DNA of 64,000 nucleotides, taken from NCBI GenBank assembly GCA_028683835.1, contig JAQUHB010000008.1, positions 34,618-98,617 of the forward strand. The letters run 5' to 3'. This stretch comes from Sulfurimonadaceae bacterium (lineage in GTDB: Bacteria; Campylobacterota; Campylobacteria; Campylobacterales; Sulfurimonadaceae). Under the pieces are notes generated by a model. The model was not told the origin of the DNA, searched no databases, and saw only the letters and a program-made list of their open reading frames with translations. Both the position numbers and the translations under genes were made by a program. The stretch's first letter is position 1. The number at the start of each line of letters is the position of its first letter. Shown here piece after piece: positions 8,793 through 17,411 of this stretch.

Positions 8793-10073
8793 ATGAAAAT
8801 CGTAGAAAAATATTTTTCTGAAATAGAACAATGCGTTAATGACTTTAACATTACTTTGGAAAGTCTGCAATCGAGTTATTCAAATGAACTTCTTTATACT
8901 CAGGCGATTAGGGAATATAAAAAATTGTTTTTAAAACTTCTCCTATCAGAATCTGAAAATGATATTAAAAAAAATACAGAAACTTTAGTGTTTTATACCA
9001 TTGAAAATGATATCTCATATCTGTTCTTGTACAGTGAGCTCATAACCGTCGTACGCAATTTTTTGGGCAATCTCTTGGAAAAACATGATTTTGAATATAT
9101 CAATGAAATTAACTATTTTTTTAAAGAGCATGAGAATCGTGTTACTGTTTTATATCTACAAAGGTTTTTAAAACAACTTAAACTAAAAAATGAGTTGCGA
9201 CTATCACATATGTCAGTTATGGCAGATAAAAAGTTTATGATTCATTATGAAAGTCACATTAGATGGATAATAGATCTTATCTTATATATAGAAAAGAATA
9301 AGTTTGGAGATAACTATCCACAGCTTAACCCATCTCTTTGTGACTTTGGAAAATGGCTGCATTCTGCTACAACTTCATACCTCATTACGACGGCTCATTT
9401 TCAAATTATAGAAAAACTGCATATCAATTTACATGATTTAGCAGCAAATGTGATAAAGCATTGTAAAAGTAATGACATTAATCCGTCAACTTTAATCCAT
9501 CTATTGCAAAAAATCGATTACTACTCACTTGAAATAGGCAATGAAATAGCTTTTTTAAATGAGATCGAAGAGAGTGCAAAAGACCCTCTCACCCACCTAC
9601 TTACAAGAAGACTCTTTAATAAGATCATGATAAATAAACTTGACATCGCAAAAGTGACAGGTAGAGAATTTGCTATGATCATGTGCGATCTTGATCACTT
9701 TAAACAAATTAATGATACTTATGGACATGCTATTGGTGATTTGGTATTACAACATTTCTCAAATATATTGGAACGTAATCTACGCAAATCAGATTATATA
9801 TTTCGTTTTGGCGGAGAAGAATTTATAGTCTTACTCTCCATGACAAATAAAGACGAAGCTCTTAGTCTTGCTCAAAAAGTTTGTGATGCGACAGCATTAT
9901 CTGAAATTGTACTAGAGAACGTAACTATCAAATATACAGTAAGCATAGGAACTATCTCCATTATAGTAGATACCAAAACAGCTATTAATCAGGAGACAAT
10001 TGATAATTATATTTCTAAAGTCGATGAAAAGCTTTATCTTGCTAAAAAGCGCGGCAGAAACCGAGTGGAATAA
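8793..10073 (+). CDS. Diguanylate cyclase with CZB zinc-sensor domain
   Basis: The protein has a helical N-terminal region (1-140), a CZB domain (about 150-225) and a GGDEF domain (about 262-426). The CZB ligands are all visible: H155, C183 in the CDFGKWL motif, and H210/H214 in LHINLH. The cyclase half has the GGEEF signature at 340-344 and an RKSD product-inhibition site at 331-334, so it should make c-di-GMP from two GTP and be feedback-inhibited. In E. coli DgcZ the same domain pair lets zinc inhibit c-di-GMP synthesis. This one carries about 130 extra N-terminal residues and no membrane segment, so it is a cytoplasmic sensor. It is a single-gene unit with its own promoter. Confidence 0.88.
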   Translation: MKIVEKYFSEIEQCVNDFNITLESLQSSYSNELLYTQAIREYKKLFLKLLLSESENDIKKNTETLVFYTIENDISYLFLYSELITVVRNFLGNLLEKHDFEYINEINYFFKEHENRVTVLYLQRFLKQLKLKNELRLSHMSVMADKKFMIHYESHIRWIIDLILYIEKNKFGDNYPQLNPSLCDFGKWLHSATTSYLITTAHFQIIEKLHINLHDLAANVIKHCKSNDINPSTLIHLLQKIDYYSLEIGNEIAFLNEIEESAKDPLTHLLTRRLFNKIMINKLDIAKVTGREFAMIMCDLDHFKQINDTYGHAIGDLVLQHFSNILERNLRKSDYIFRFGGEEFIVLLSMTNKDEALSLAQKVCDATALSEIVLENVTIKYTVSIGTISIIVDTKTAINQETIDNYISKVDEKLYLAKKRGRNRVE

Positions 10074-10189
10074 TACAAAATCTTCTCTAACCTCCAAAGA
10101 ACTGAAATAACGCAGTATCTCTGGAACTTTGCAAAGCCTACAATAAGACAGTTACATAAATTTATCTCTATATTATACTTGGACACTTA

Positions 10190-10648
10190 TCATGTAAAAA
10201 ACTCTACAAACACTTTATCTAAATATTTTTTTGTATTTTCTACTTTTTCTATCTTTGCATCAAAAATAGGTTTAGATGAAGGGAAACGCTCTGAATATTC
10301 ACGATAAAGATCACATTTCATATCCATATTTTTCACAAATTGATCCATAACAAGTTTCATGTCATCTGGTGTTGCGATCCAGCGCATAAAGTTTTGAAAC
10401 ATTCTTTCTCTAACATCAAGAGCAAAGTGTTCATCAAGCTCTGCTGCCATCGCTTTTAAATCCCATCTTGAGAAATAAATACCGCTTTTGTTTGGAGGCA
10501 TAACCTCTTTATACATAGCAACAAGGTAGTCAGGATAATCTTCACGAGCATCACTTTCACATTCACCCGTATCACAATTTCCTTGCATTACATTACTTTG
10601 AAGAGCCTCTAATTCGCTTCTTAGTTCATTTAAATCGTTAACGTCCAT
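10190..10648 (-). CDS. Unrecognised protein at the end of the molybdoenzyme operon
   Basis: The 152-residue protein is acidic, soluble and mostly helical, with an early cysteine pair in GNCDTGECES (residues 23-32) and a middle rich in aromatic and charged residues (YFSRWDLKAMAAELDEHF). There is no signal peptide or membrane segment. Its start overlaps the end of the AroE-like gene by 11 bases, so it is the last gene of the operon for the PsrA/TtrA-like enzyme. The overall look, a small helical protein in a molybdoenzyme operon, recalls TorD-type assembly factors, but I see no diagnostic motif and make no functional call. Confidence 0.75.
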   Translation of the reverse strand: MDVNDLNELRSELEALQSNVMQGNCDTGECESDAREDYPDYLVAMYKEVMPPNKSGIYFSRWDLKAMAAELDEHFALDVRERMFQNFMRWIATPDDMKLVMDQFVKNMDMKCDLYREYSERFPSSKPIFDAKIEKVENTKKYLDKVFVEFFT

Positions 10649-11405
10649 TTTGTAAATCCTCTATTAAATGTAGTGTATAAAAATCAAGTAGCTTATCGAA
10701 GCCGACATATTCGTTTAAGTGCTTCATACTTGAAAAGGTTTTTGAATCTTTTAAATCCAGATTCATCTTTGCTCCTCTTGTGATGACTGAAGAGATATCA
10801 TCAAAAGTCGTATCTATAAGTAGATCAAAGTCGCTAAAATCAACCCCATTTGGACTAAGAAAGTTTATATCTATGTTTATATCTAAAGCTTGACCCATAG
10901 ATAAAAGAGTTTCTATCTGTTGATCATAATAAGCAACCTCATATCCATCCAATAAAAGAATAGCTAAAGCCTTCGCAAGTGGTTTATCTCCGATAATTGC
11001 GATCTTTTTGATACTTTTATCTGAGTCTATAAACTCTTTTACAACATTACCAGAGATAAACTCTCCGTAAAGTGTTTGTCCTACTCTTTTTACAAAGTCA
11101 CAACCACCACATCTTTTGACCACTTCTGAAGAACTATCCAAAAGGTCTAAAATATTTTCTTGATACTCAAGTCCCAGCATTGCGCCGTTAACATGAGATT
11201 TTTTCATATTTGCTAAAGTAAAATAAAAGTCATCTTCTCGTATGTTCATCGGTATCATCATACCGTCCATACTCGCTTCTTTAAGCGCTTTATTGAAGTT
11301 ATGACTCAATCTGTTTGTCGATGCAGAGATGGCAATATAGCCATAAAGTATAGTTTGCGGTCCTATTCTGTCATCGAGGTTCATAGAGTTCTCTTCGTTC
11401 ATCAT
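10638..11405 (-). CDS. AroE-like (shikimate dehydrogenase-fold) protein in molybdoenzyme operon
   Basis: The N-terminal half reads like the substrate domain of shikimate dehydrogenase (YGYIAISASTNRLSHNFN aligns with the usual GxPxxHSxSPxxHN), and the second half looks like a Rossmann nucleotide-binding domain (IKKIAIIGDKPLAKALAILLL, with an atypical glycine pattern). Key AroE catalytic Lys/Asp positions are not clearly preserved, so it is probably a paralogue with another ligand. I chose ATG at 11405, which overlaps the upstream TGA; a TTG at 11456 would add 17 residues and overlap the ferredoxin gene by 55 bases. It contains a CGGC cysteine pair near residue 100. Operon position suggests a cofactor or maturation role for the enzyme upstream. 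Confidence 0.7.
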   Translation of the reverse strand: MMNEENSMNLDDRIGPQTILYGYIAISASTNRLSHNFNKALKEASMDGMMIPMNIREDDFYFTLANMKKSHVNGAMLGLEYQENILDLLDSSSEVVKRCGGCDFVKRVGQTLYGEFISGNVVKEFIDSDKSIKKIAIIGDKPLAKALAILLLDGYEVAYYDQQIETLLSMGQALDINIDINFLSPNGVDFSDFDLLIDTTFDDISSVITRGAKMNLDLKDSKTFSSMKHLNEYVGFDKLLDFYTLHLIEDLQNGR

Positions 11406-12508
11406 AACCCCCATAACTCTCTTGCCTCTTTCTCTTCGACTAAACATCTTGGGCAAAGCTTTTCGCCCTCTTTATACGCAAAATAAACGCCACATTCATC
11501 ACAGCGTTTGATATCAAATTTGATCAGCTCTTCACTTTTTGGTTCAAAAAAGTTTTTAAGATTAAAACTTGGTTTTACTGTCAGTGATTTTGGTTCACAT
11601 ACATCATGACAGCTTGCACATCTCACACAGGCAAGAGAATTAAAAGCAATAAAAGAACTTTTTATATCAGAACTAAGAGCTCCGGTTGGACAGATACGGT
11701 AACACATCTGACAATCCGTACATGTAGAAGCATCAATGTTTTTTTGCGATATGAAAGAGATATCTTTTATGCTGATGGTATGAAAGATTTCTGGAACTTC
11801 AGTGCGCTTCATCGCCATCAAAAGTAAACTTCTACGCTGTGGTACTTTTTTTTGTTTTATTTTTGCAATATCACTAAGCATTATCTCATGAGACTTCAAC
11901 TCATCATCACCAGCTTCAACTTGGTTTAGAAACTGCTGTTGAATCTGAGAAACACGTTTGAGTGAGTCTTTTGAGAGCAGTTCTCTTCGTGAGATTACCT
12001 CTTTTTCTTCCTTTACAGGAAGTTCTTCTAAAGGGACAAGAGCCTCTACATTCAAGCGTTTTGTTTGCGTCATTGCTTCTAGTAAAAAGTTTGTTTCCTC
12101 TGCTCTATTTTTTATAAGTTCAAGATTTGTTTTAGCGATCGCACAAAAAGCGCATGGACCTATATCAAGAGTTATATCCTCTTTAGAAAAAAGAGAAAGA
12201 CTTAAAAGTTCCTCTACACTTAAAGCAGCAATACAAGGAAGTTCACTCTTACATGTAAGCACTTTTTGATCTGTTTCCATAAATTTGAAGATAAAATTAA
12301 TAGGATTAAAATCATCCAAACTGTAAGCCGCAGTCGGACAAGCTGCGCCACATCCGCCACATCCAACACATTCGCTTGGAGTAAAAGAGACTACAGAGTT
12401 ATTGATCTTTATCGTCTCTACCGGACAAACCTCTACACAAGTGTTACATGTAGCATTTTTATTACTCGAGTGAACACATTTTGATACATCTAAAGTAAGT
12501 AAACTCAT
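11402..12508 (-). CDS. Multi-[4Fe-4S] polyferredoxin with C-terminal zinc-ribbon-like end
   Basis: Cysteine clusters mark about four Fe-S sites: TCNTCVEVCP near residues 20-30, CVGCGGCGAACP near 47-58, CTDCQMCYRICP near 265 and CVRCASCHDVCEP near 293. A further CAFC lies near 118, and the C-terminus has CDECGVYFAYKEGEKLCPRC, which looks like a small zinc or rubredoxin-type site. There is no signal peptide, so it should work in the cytoplasm, either feeding electrons during cofactor insertion or linking the enzyme to another redox carrier. It begins with a 4-base overlap with the TorD-like gene and ends with a 4-base overlap with the AroE-like gene. Confidence 0.85.
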   Translation of the reverse strand: MSLLTLDVSKCVHSSNKNATCNTCVEVCPVETIKINNSVVSFTPSECVGCGGCGAACPTAAYSLDDFNPINFIFKFMETDQKVLTCKSELPCIAALSVEELLSLSLFSKEDITLDIGPCAFCAIAKTNLELIKNRAEETNFLLEAMTQTKRLNVEALVPLEELPVKEEKEVISRRELLSKDSLKRVSQIQQQFLNQVEAGDDELKSHEIMLSDIAKIKQKKVPQRRSLLLMAMKRTEVPEIFHTISIKDISFISQKNIDASTCTDCQMCYRICPTGALSSDIKSSFIAFNSLACVRCASCHDVCEPKSLTVKPSFNLKNFFEPKSEELIKFDIKRCDECGVYFAYKEGEKLCPRCLVEEKEARELWGL

Positions 12509-13155
12509 ATGTTATAGTTATACCCATTCTCTTTTAAATGAGTCAAATATTCAAAATCACTCATCATAAATTCGAGTGCAAGTTCTGCTGCGTCAAAATA
12601 AAATGCACTTCCCGCTTCTGATTTGACATTGAGTAAATACATTGGTGCCCACTCTAAAAGATGCTCTTTTAAGAAGTTATACTCGATCTCTGCAATCTCG
12701 GCTGCGATTAGAGGCTGTCCATCTTCAAGAGCTTTATACTCAGCTTCACAAAGTTTATACATAAATTCAAGTTCAACACCGATATGATCTGCACTCATAA
12801 CACGTGCGACATCAAGCTCAACTCTAAAATCAAAGTCATTATAAAGTGCTTGTACAGGATTATCTCCGCCTGTTTCCATCATCTGATCATCTCTTCTATA
12901 AAAAGACTCGTAAGGGATAAGGTGCATTAAAAAAAGGTTAGTAAAATCAACATTTAGGTATTTTTCTATAAGATCTTTATTACCCATTTGTTTACGTTTT
13001 TCCCATTTTTCAAATGATGGAAAAAAAGAGAGCATATTTTCATCTTCGATTATTGATTTTAATAGCGTTTCATCAACTTCTGTCATTAAGATTCTAGAGA
13101 TAAGAGCATAAATATTTACACGTGATAATTGTTCTATTTGAAGAGCTTCTTGCAT
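12505..13155 (-). CDS. TorD/DmsD-family molybdoenzyme chaperone
   Basis: The 216-residue helical protein has the family hallmarks: an opening helix (RVNIYALISRILM), the central LIPYESFYRRDDQMM region with conserved Tyr/Ser/Arg, and a C-terminal acidic helix. TorD-type chaperones bind the Tat signal and the apoprotein of DMSO-reductase-family enzymes until the molybdenum cofactor is inserted. The gene lies directly downstream of the Tat-dependent catalytic subunit, separated by a strong hairpin that may lower its expression. It overlaps the polyferredoxin gene by 4 bases. Substrate assignment to the neighbouring oxidoreductase is inferred from position. Confidence 0.85.
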   Translation of the reverse strand: MQEALQIEQLSRVNIYALISRILMTEVDETLLKSIIEDENMLSFFPSFEKWEKRKQMGNKDLIEKYLNVDFTNLFLMHLIPYESFYRRDDQMMETGGDNPVQALYNDFDFRVELDVARVMSADHIGVELEFMYKLCEAEYKALEDGQPLIAAEIAEIEYNFLKEHLLEWAPMYLLNVKSEAGSAFYFDAAELALEFMMSDFEYLTHLKENGYNYNI

Positions 13156-13188
13156 ATAAAAGTACCTTTAGGAAAATGTTTGTGAAGT

Positions 13189-13222
13189 ATATTAAAGCGC
13201 CACTTGATGTGGGCTTTAATAT
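13189..13222 (-). terminator. Strong intercistronic hairpin between catalytic subunit and chaperone genes
   Basis: ATATTAAAGC (13189-13198) pairs with GCTTTAATAT (13213-13222), and the stem continues inward over CCAC/GTGG with one bulge, giving about 14 pairs around a 5-base loop. No T run follows on the minus strand, so it may be a partial terminator or a 3'-end stabiliser protecting the long upstream message. Confidence 0.5.
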
Positions 13223-13227
13223 GATTG

Positions 13228-16200
13228 TTATATCTCTTTAATCGTAACTTCGTAAGCTTTGTCTGAAACTTTAGATCCAGGACGAGGCATATGATGTGGA
13301 CGACGCATTGTATCGCCAGCTTTAAGTGGGCGAGTCAACTGGTCTCTCCACCCTTGGTATACTTTGAAGTTATTTTCATAGTTAACTACGATATCACCAA
13401 TTTTGTCATCAGCCTTAGCAAGTTCTAAACTTACTTTTTGGTGCCATCCGTGGTTACCCGCGATTGGATCTGGATGTGCCGCAGCAACAGCATTTTGCCA
13501 TGAACCACTTAGACCATCCCACCAGATATTTTCAAGATCTTTGTTATATTCTTTAAACTGCCATACATCATGACGTGGTTTAATTCCCTCAACTGGTTTG
13601 AGCGTTCCCACTTTACCATCATTTGTCATGTCATATCTAGGAGCACCAACACCCATGATTCCTAATCTATGTTCAAAACCTGGGATCTCTACAGAGTCTT
13701 TTAGTTTCCAACGACCAGCATGGTGTGAACAAGCTAGAACACCTGGACGAGTTGCTTCAGTCGGTACAGCCATAGCGATAAAATAGCCACTTTCTAAATT
13801 AGTTACTGTATCCGTAATTTTCACACGTACTGCATCACCGCGCTTTATACCAAGTTTCTCTGCATCTTTTGTATAGATCCAGATCGGGTTATGGTTTTGT
13901 GAAATCTCCATCAAGTGTTTAGAGTTCACAGAACGTGTGTGAATGTTATACGGTAAACGATAGATCGTATTTAAAGCAAACTCATTATCACCCTTCATAT
14001 AGCTGTGGTGAACTTGTGTTACAAGATGCTTCATTTTTTCATACTCACCATCATTACGTGGATAAACAGGTACTGCATACTCCGGCCATTTCCAATCAGC
14101 AAGCCACTCAACAAAGAAATCAAGTTTTTTACTTGGTGTATGAAACCCTTGATGAACTTTTCCGTTAATTTCAACACCGATTGAGTGCTTATGACCAGCT
14201 TCTTCCATCCATAAAGTGCCAAATTTATCTTTTGTAACTTCACTTTTTGGAATCTTTTTACCTTCATAAGTATAACTCGTGCCATCAAATGCCAGCGGAG
14301 CTTCTTGAGGCTTATAAACATCAGTTTTTTCAGTCCAAGCACCATGATCACGTAAATATTCATATACAGGAAATTCAGCCGCTGGATACAACGTTTTAGC
14401 GGTCTCGGATAATCTTGGTAAAAGACTGATCGCTGCATCGAAATACTCAGGCACAGTAACACATCGAGACGGATCTTTTTTAGATGCCCAATATTTTTGA
14501 ATACCTAAGCTTCCATCTTTATCAACATGGTGATAAATAATATTTGCCCAGAATTCTGTTTCTTCCCAGATCTCGCCCAAACCATATTTCATGTGGGCTT
14601 CAAGCGTCGCACGAGTTGGATCTTTTGCTTTCCAGCCCATTTTTTCAGCTGCTACACGTAAAACCGCTTGACGGAACTCTAAACGAGCTTCTGGTTTAGA
14701 CGGTGTAGACTGTTGGTCATGACGTTCACCTGCAAGTCCTACAGGAAGGATATAGTCACAATACCAGTTTGTCTCACTCCATGTAGGAGCAAGGTTGAAT
14801 GACAGCTCAACTTTCGCTTCATTTTTCAACACCTCTATCCATCTAAATCCATCTGGATTAATCCAAACTGGATTATACATACGCGGGAAATATACAGAAA
14901 GCTTCGTAGGTACGTTTACACCTTTAGCCTGCCATTTTTTCTGCCACTCTGTATCAGAGAGCAAGTGTGGTAACAAGTAACTCATCTCATATGTACAAAG
15001 AGGGAATTCAGGCGGCCACATAAGTTCATTCCAAGCATCTACCTTAGGTGGTTTTTCACCTGCAACTGTCGCCTTGTCTCCCTCACCAGCGAGAGAAATC
15101 TCATGCCAATGGTGTAGTCCTGTGCCACCAATATCTCCTTGCATCGCACCACGAACTACAAGTGATAAGAAACCAGCACGAGTATTCATCCATCCACCGC
15201 GGTGACCGATTGTTCCTGCACGCCAGAGATATGAAGCTATTTTATTTCCAGCACCAATATACATATCCCAAAGTTGGTCAAGTTTATAACCCATACCTTC
15301 CATTTTACACTCTTTGAGAACGAACTCTTTCGTGTATGGAGCATATAACTCTTTTGCTAATTCAATAAAATCTGCATAGCTCTCACCCGTTGGAACTTTA
15401 GAGATATAGCCATAACCAACCATCTTTTGCAAGTGCTCTTTGTTTGCCATCAAACGATCCCAGTTCACCCATTCGCGAACAAAATCATGCGCAACTAAAT
15501 CATCTCCATTTTTATCTTTTTCATGTAAGACACGGTTTACAAGGTAGAGATAAAGCGCTGCCTCTGTCCCTGGCCATACTGGTAACCAAAGATCAGCCAT
15601 ACCAGCAGAGTTACTCATACGTGGATCAATAACAACCATTTTTGCGCCGCGTTTACGAGCATCAGCTATGTAACCTGCTGATTGTTGGAAGTAGTGTCCC
15701 GCATCTGCCGCGTGAGATGATTGTAAGAAAATCAGATTTGCATTTGCCCAATCCGGAGAGTTTCTATCATCATTTGTCCATTGGATTGTTCCCTGACGAG
15801 CACCTGCTGAACAGATGTTCGTGTGTGAATTATATCCATCAATTCCAAGTGTATATGGAACACGCGGACCAAAACCGTTTTCATTTGGACGACCAACATG
15901 ATATATAATCGATTTTTTAGACAGTTCATCACCAACTTTGATAGTATCATGCATTTTCTTACCAATCTCAGCCATAGCGATATCCCAGGTAACACGAACC
16001 CATTTACCCTCACCACGTTTTGAACCTGGAGCACGTTTTAGTGGAAATGGAATACGATCTGGATCGTACATTTGAGAAGTTACAGCATAACCTTTTGCAC
16101 AGTTACGTCCACGAGAACCTGTATGTAATGGATTACCCATATACTTACGAACTGTCATCGTATCTTTATTAACCCATGCAGTAAGACCACAACCTGCTTC

Positions 16201-16503
16201 ACAGTTTGAACAAACTGTTGGAACTAGCATAAAGTTGTTGACTTTGATACCATCTGGATTTTCTTTACTTTGTACACCGTGACGTTCTATACCGCCGCGT
16301 TTCCAATCAGTACCGTCTAGTTCAGCAAAATTATCCCACTCTTTCAAAGGAGGATAAAAAGACAAAGAATTCGGAGTATTAGTAAATTTTGATTCTGCAA
16401 CAGATTCTGCAACAGCATCTGTACTAAATACACCCTTCGCTAATGTAACGCCTGCAACAGTAAATGCAGCGCCTTTTAAAAATGTTCTTCTTTCTAAATA
16501 CAT
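13228..16503 (-). CDS. Periplasmic molybdopterin oxidoreductase, PsrA/TtrA/SoeA-type catalytic subunit
   Basis: The 1091-residue protein begins with a Tat signal (RRTFLKGAAFTVAGV). A [4Fe-4S] site follows (C98, C101, C105, C135), then the molybdopterin domains of the DMSO reductase family. The residue at the molybdenum position is most likely C231 in SHTNICSAGARQG, the type seen in polysulfide, tetrathionate and arsenate enzymes and not in DmsA. The C-terminal dinucleotide-binding domain is present (NTIYRLPYNIHTRSVN). Its length is nearer to TtrA than to the roughly 750-residue classic PsrA. With the Fe-S and NrfD subunits it forms a membrane-bound quinone-linked complex. Direction and substrate (polysulfide, thiosulfate, tetrathionate, sulfite or another oxyanion) cannot be decided from sequence alone. 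Confidence 0.85.
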   Translation of the reverse strand: MYLERRTFLKGAAFTVAGVTLAKGVFSTDAVAESVAESKFTNTPNSLSFYPPLKEWDNFAELDGTDWKRGGIERHGVQSKENPDGIKVNNFMLVPTVCSNCEAGCGLTAWVNKDTMTVRKYMGNPLHTGSRGRNCAKGYAVTSQMYDPDRIPFPLKRAPGSKRGEGKWVRVTWDIAMAEIGKKMHDTIKVGDELSKKSIIYHVGRPNENGFGPRVPYTLGIDGYNSHTNICSAGARQGTIQWTNDDRNSPDWANANLIFLQSSHAADAGHYFQQSAGYIADARKRGAKMVVIDPRMSNSAGMADLWLPVWPGTEAALYLYLVNRVLHEKDKNGDDLVAHDFVREWVNWDRLMANKEHLQKMVGYGYISKVPTGESYADFIELAKELYAPYTKEFVLKECKMEGMGYKLDQLWDMYIGAGNKIASYLWRAGTIGHRGGWMNTRAGFLSLVVRGAMQGDIGGTGLHHWHEISLAGEGDKATVAGEKPPKVDAWNELMWPPEFPLCTYEMSYLLPHLLSDTEWQKKWQAKGVNVPTKLSVYFPRMYNPVWINPDGFRWIEVLKNEAKVELSFNLAPTWSETNWYCDYILPVGLAGERHDQQSTPSKPEARLEFRQAVLRVAAEKMGWKAKDPTRATLEAHMKYGLGEIWEETEFWANIIYHHVDKDGSLGIQKYWASKKDPSRCVTVPEYFDAAISLLPRLSETAKTLYPAAEFPVYEYLRDHGAWTEKTDVYKPQEAPLAFDGTSYTYEGKKIPKSEVTKDKFGTLWMEEAGHKHSIGVEINGKVHQGFHTPSKKLDFFVEWLADWKWPEYAVPVYPRNDGEYEKMKHLVTQVHHSYMKGDNEFALNTIYRLPYNIHTRSVNSKHLMEISQNHNPIWIYTKDAEKLGIKRGDAVRVKITDTVTNLESGYFIAMAVPTEATRPGVLACSHHAGRWKLKDSVEIPGFEHRLGIMGVGAPRYDMTNDGKVGTLKPVEGIKPRHDVWQFKEYNKDLENIWWDGLSGSWQNAVAAAHPDPIAGNHGWHQKVSLELAKADDKIGDIVVNYENNFKVYQGWRDQLTRPLKAGDTMRRPHHMPRPGSKVSDKAYEVTIKEI

Positions 16504-16514
16504 CTATAACCTCT

Positions 16515-17411
16515 TTAGCTTAAGTTCAATAATTGTGGAATGATCAACCAGACATGTTTAACAATCCATAGACCTGCGATTGCCAATATTGCCGCTAGTT
16601 TCAATAAACTTTCACTTTTACTTGAAATACTAAGTAAAACTAAAACCATCGGTACTATGAAAGCCATTAGTTGACCTAACCAGAACATCGTTGTATATTG
16701 CCCCGCACCTTTCACTGCTTGTAGAGTTACCATAACTTCCTCAGCCTTCATCGGTCCAAACACCATTTCACTCATGTAAATGATAAATGCCATTGCAGCA
16801 CTTAAACCAAGAATAATTCCTAAATCTCTTTTTGCTGCATATGGAAGTTTTTTGCCCATCAAAATAAGAGTTGCAGAACCAGTCAATGTAGCAGCAAGTA
16901 TCATCTGCACAGCTTCAGTTGGCATTTGCCATAGTTCACGAGCTGTTGCTTCAGCCATAATAGCAGCCGTATAAAGTGTTACAGGGATAGAGATAATTAC
17001 AGCCAACGGTAACAACTTATCAAAAGATGCTGTATCTTTTTTCAAAAAGACCATATATGCCATCAAGAAAAGTAATCCAACTAAACCAGTTACAATCCAT
17101 GCACCAACTGCAATCGCCGACGTAAGATGTGGATGTGTAAAGATATGCCAGAATCTAAACATCTGATGTAAATCTATGACCGTAAAGAGTAGAAAAATGT
17201 GAATAAACACAATTGAAACTACAATTACAGGAAAACGTAAATATCCTGCTTCATTTGGATACTTTTTAAGCAGATAAAAAAGCATAAAGATAACACCCGT
17301 ACCAATGCTTTTTGCCCACATATTCATAGTAATAATCCAACCCCAAACGATACTTGGTAAAGCGACGTCTAAAGTTACTACTGCGTGTGTTGCTTCAACT
17401 ACTGTATGCAT
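16515..17411 (-). CDS. NrfD/PsrC-like membrane anchor subunit
   Basis: The 298-residue protein is almost entirely hydrophobic, with about eight membrane helices, for example VIVVSIVFIHIFLLFTVIDL and AIAVGAWIVTGLVGLLFLMA. This is the NrfD/PsrC layout, which anchors a periplasmic Fe-S subunit and exchanges electrons with the quinone pool. The TVIDLHQMFRFWH segment near residue 80 matches the usual Asp/His-bearing region between helices. Its start overlaps the stop of the Fe-S subunit by one base, and it is followed 11 bases later by the catalytic subunit. This B-C-A order differs from the A-B-C order of classic psr and dms operons. Confidence 0.87.
   Translation of the reverse strand: MHTVVEATHAVVTLDVALPSIVWGWIITMNMWAKSIGTGVIFMLFYLLKKYPNEAGYLRFPVIVVSIVFIHIFLLFTVIDLHQMFRFWHIFTHPHLTSAIAVGAWIVTGLVGLLFLMAYMVFLKKDTASFDKLLPLAVIISIPVTLYTAAIMAEATARELWQMPTEAVQMILAATLTGSATLILMGKKLPYAAKRDLGIILGLSAAMAFIIYMSEMVFGPMKAEEVMVTLQAVKGAGQYTTMFWLGQLMAFIVPMVLVLLSISSKSESLLKLAAILAIAGLWIVKHVWLIIPQLLNLS

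Noticed and set aside
14031..14462. 143-codon frame within the molybdoenzyme gene, shifted frame of the same strand
   Set aside because: It lies wholly inside the large catalytic subunit, whose motifs continue on both sides.
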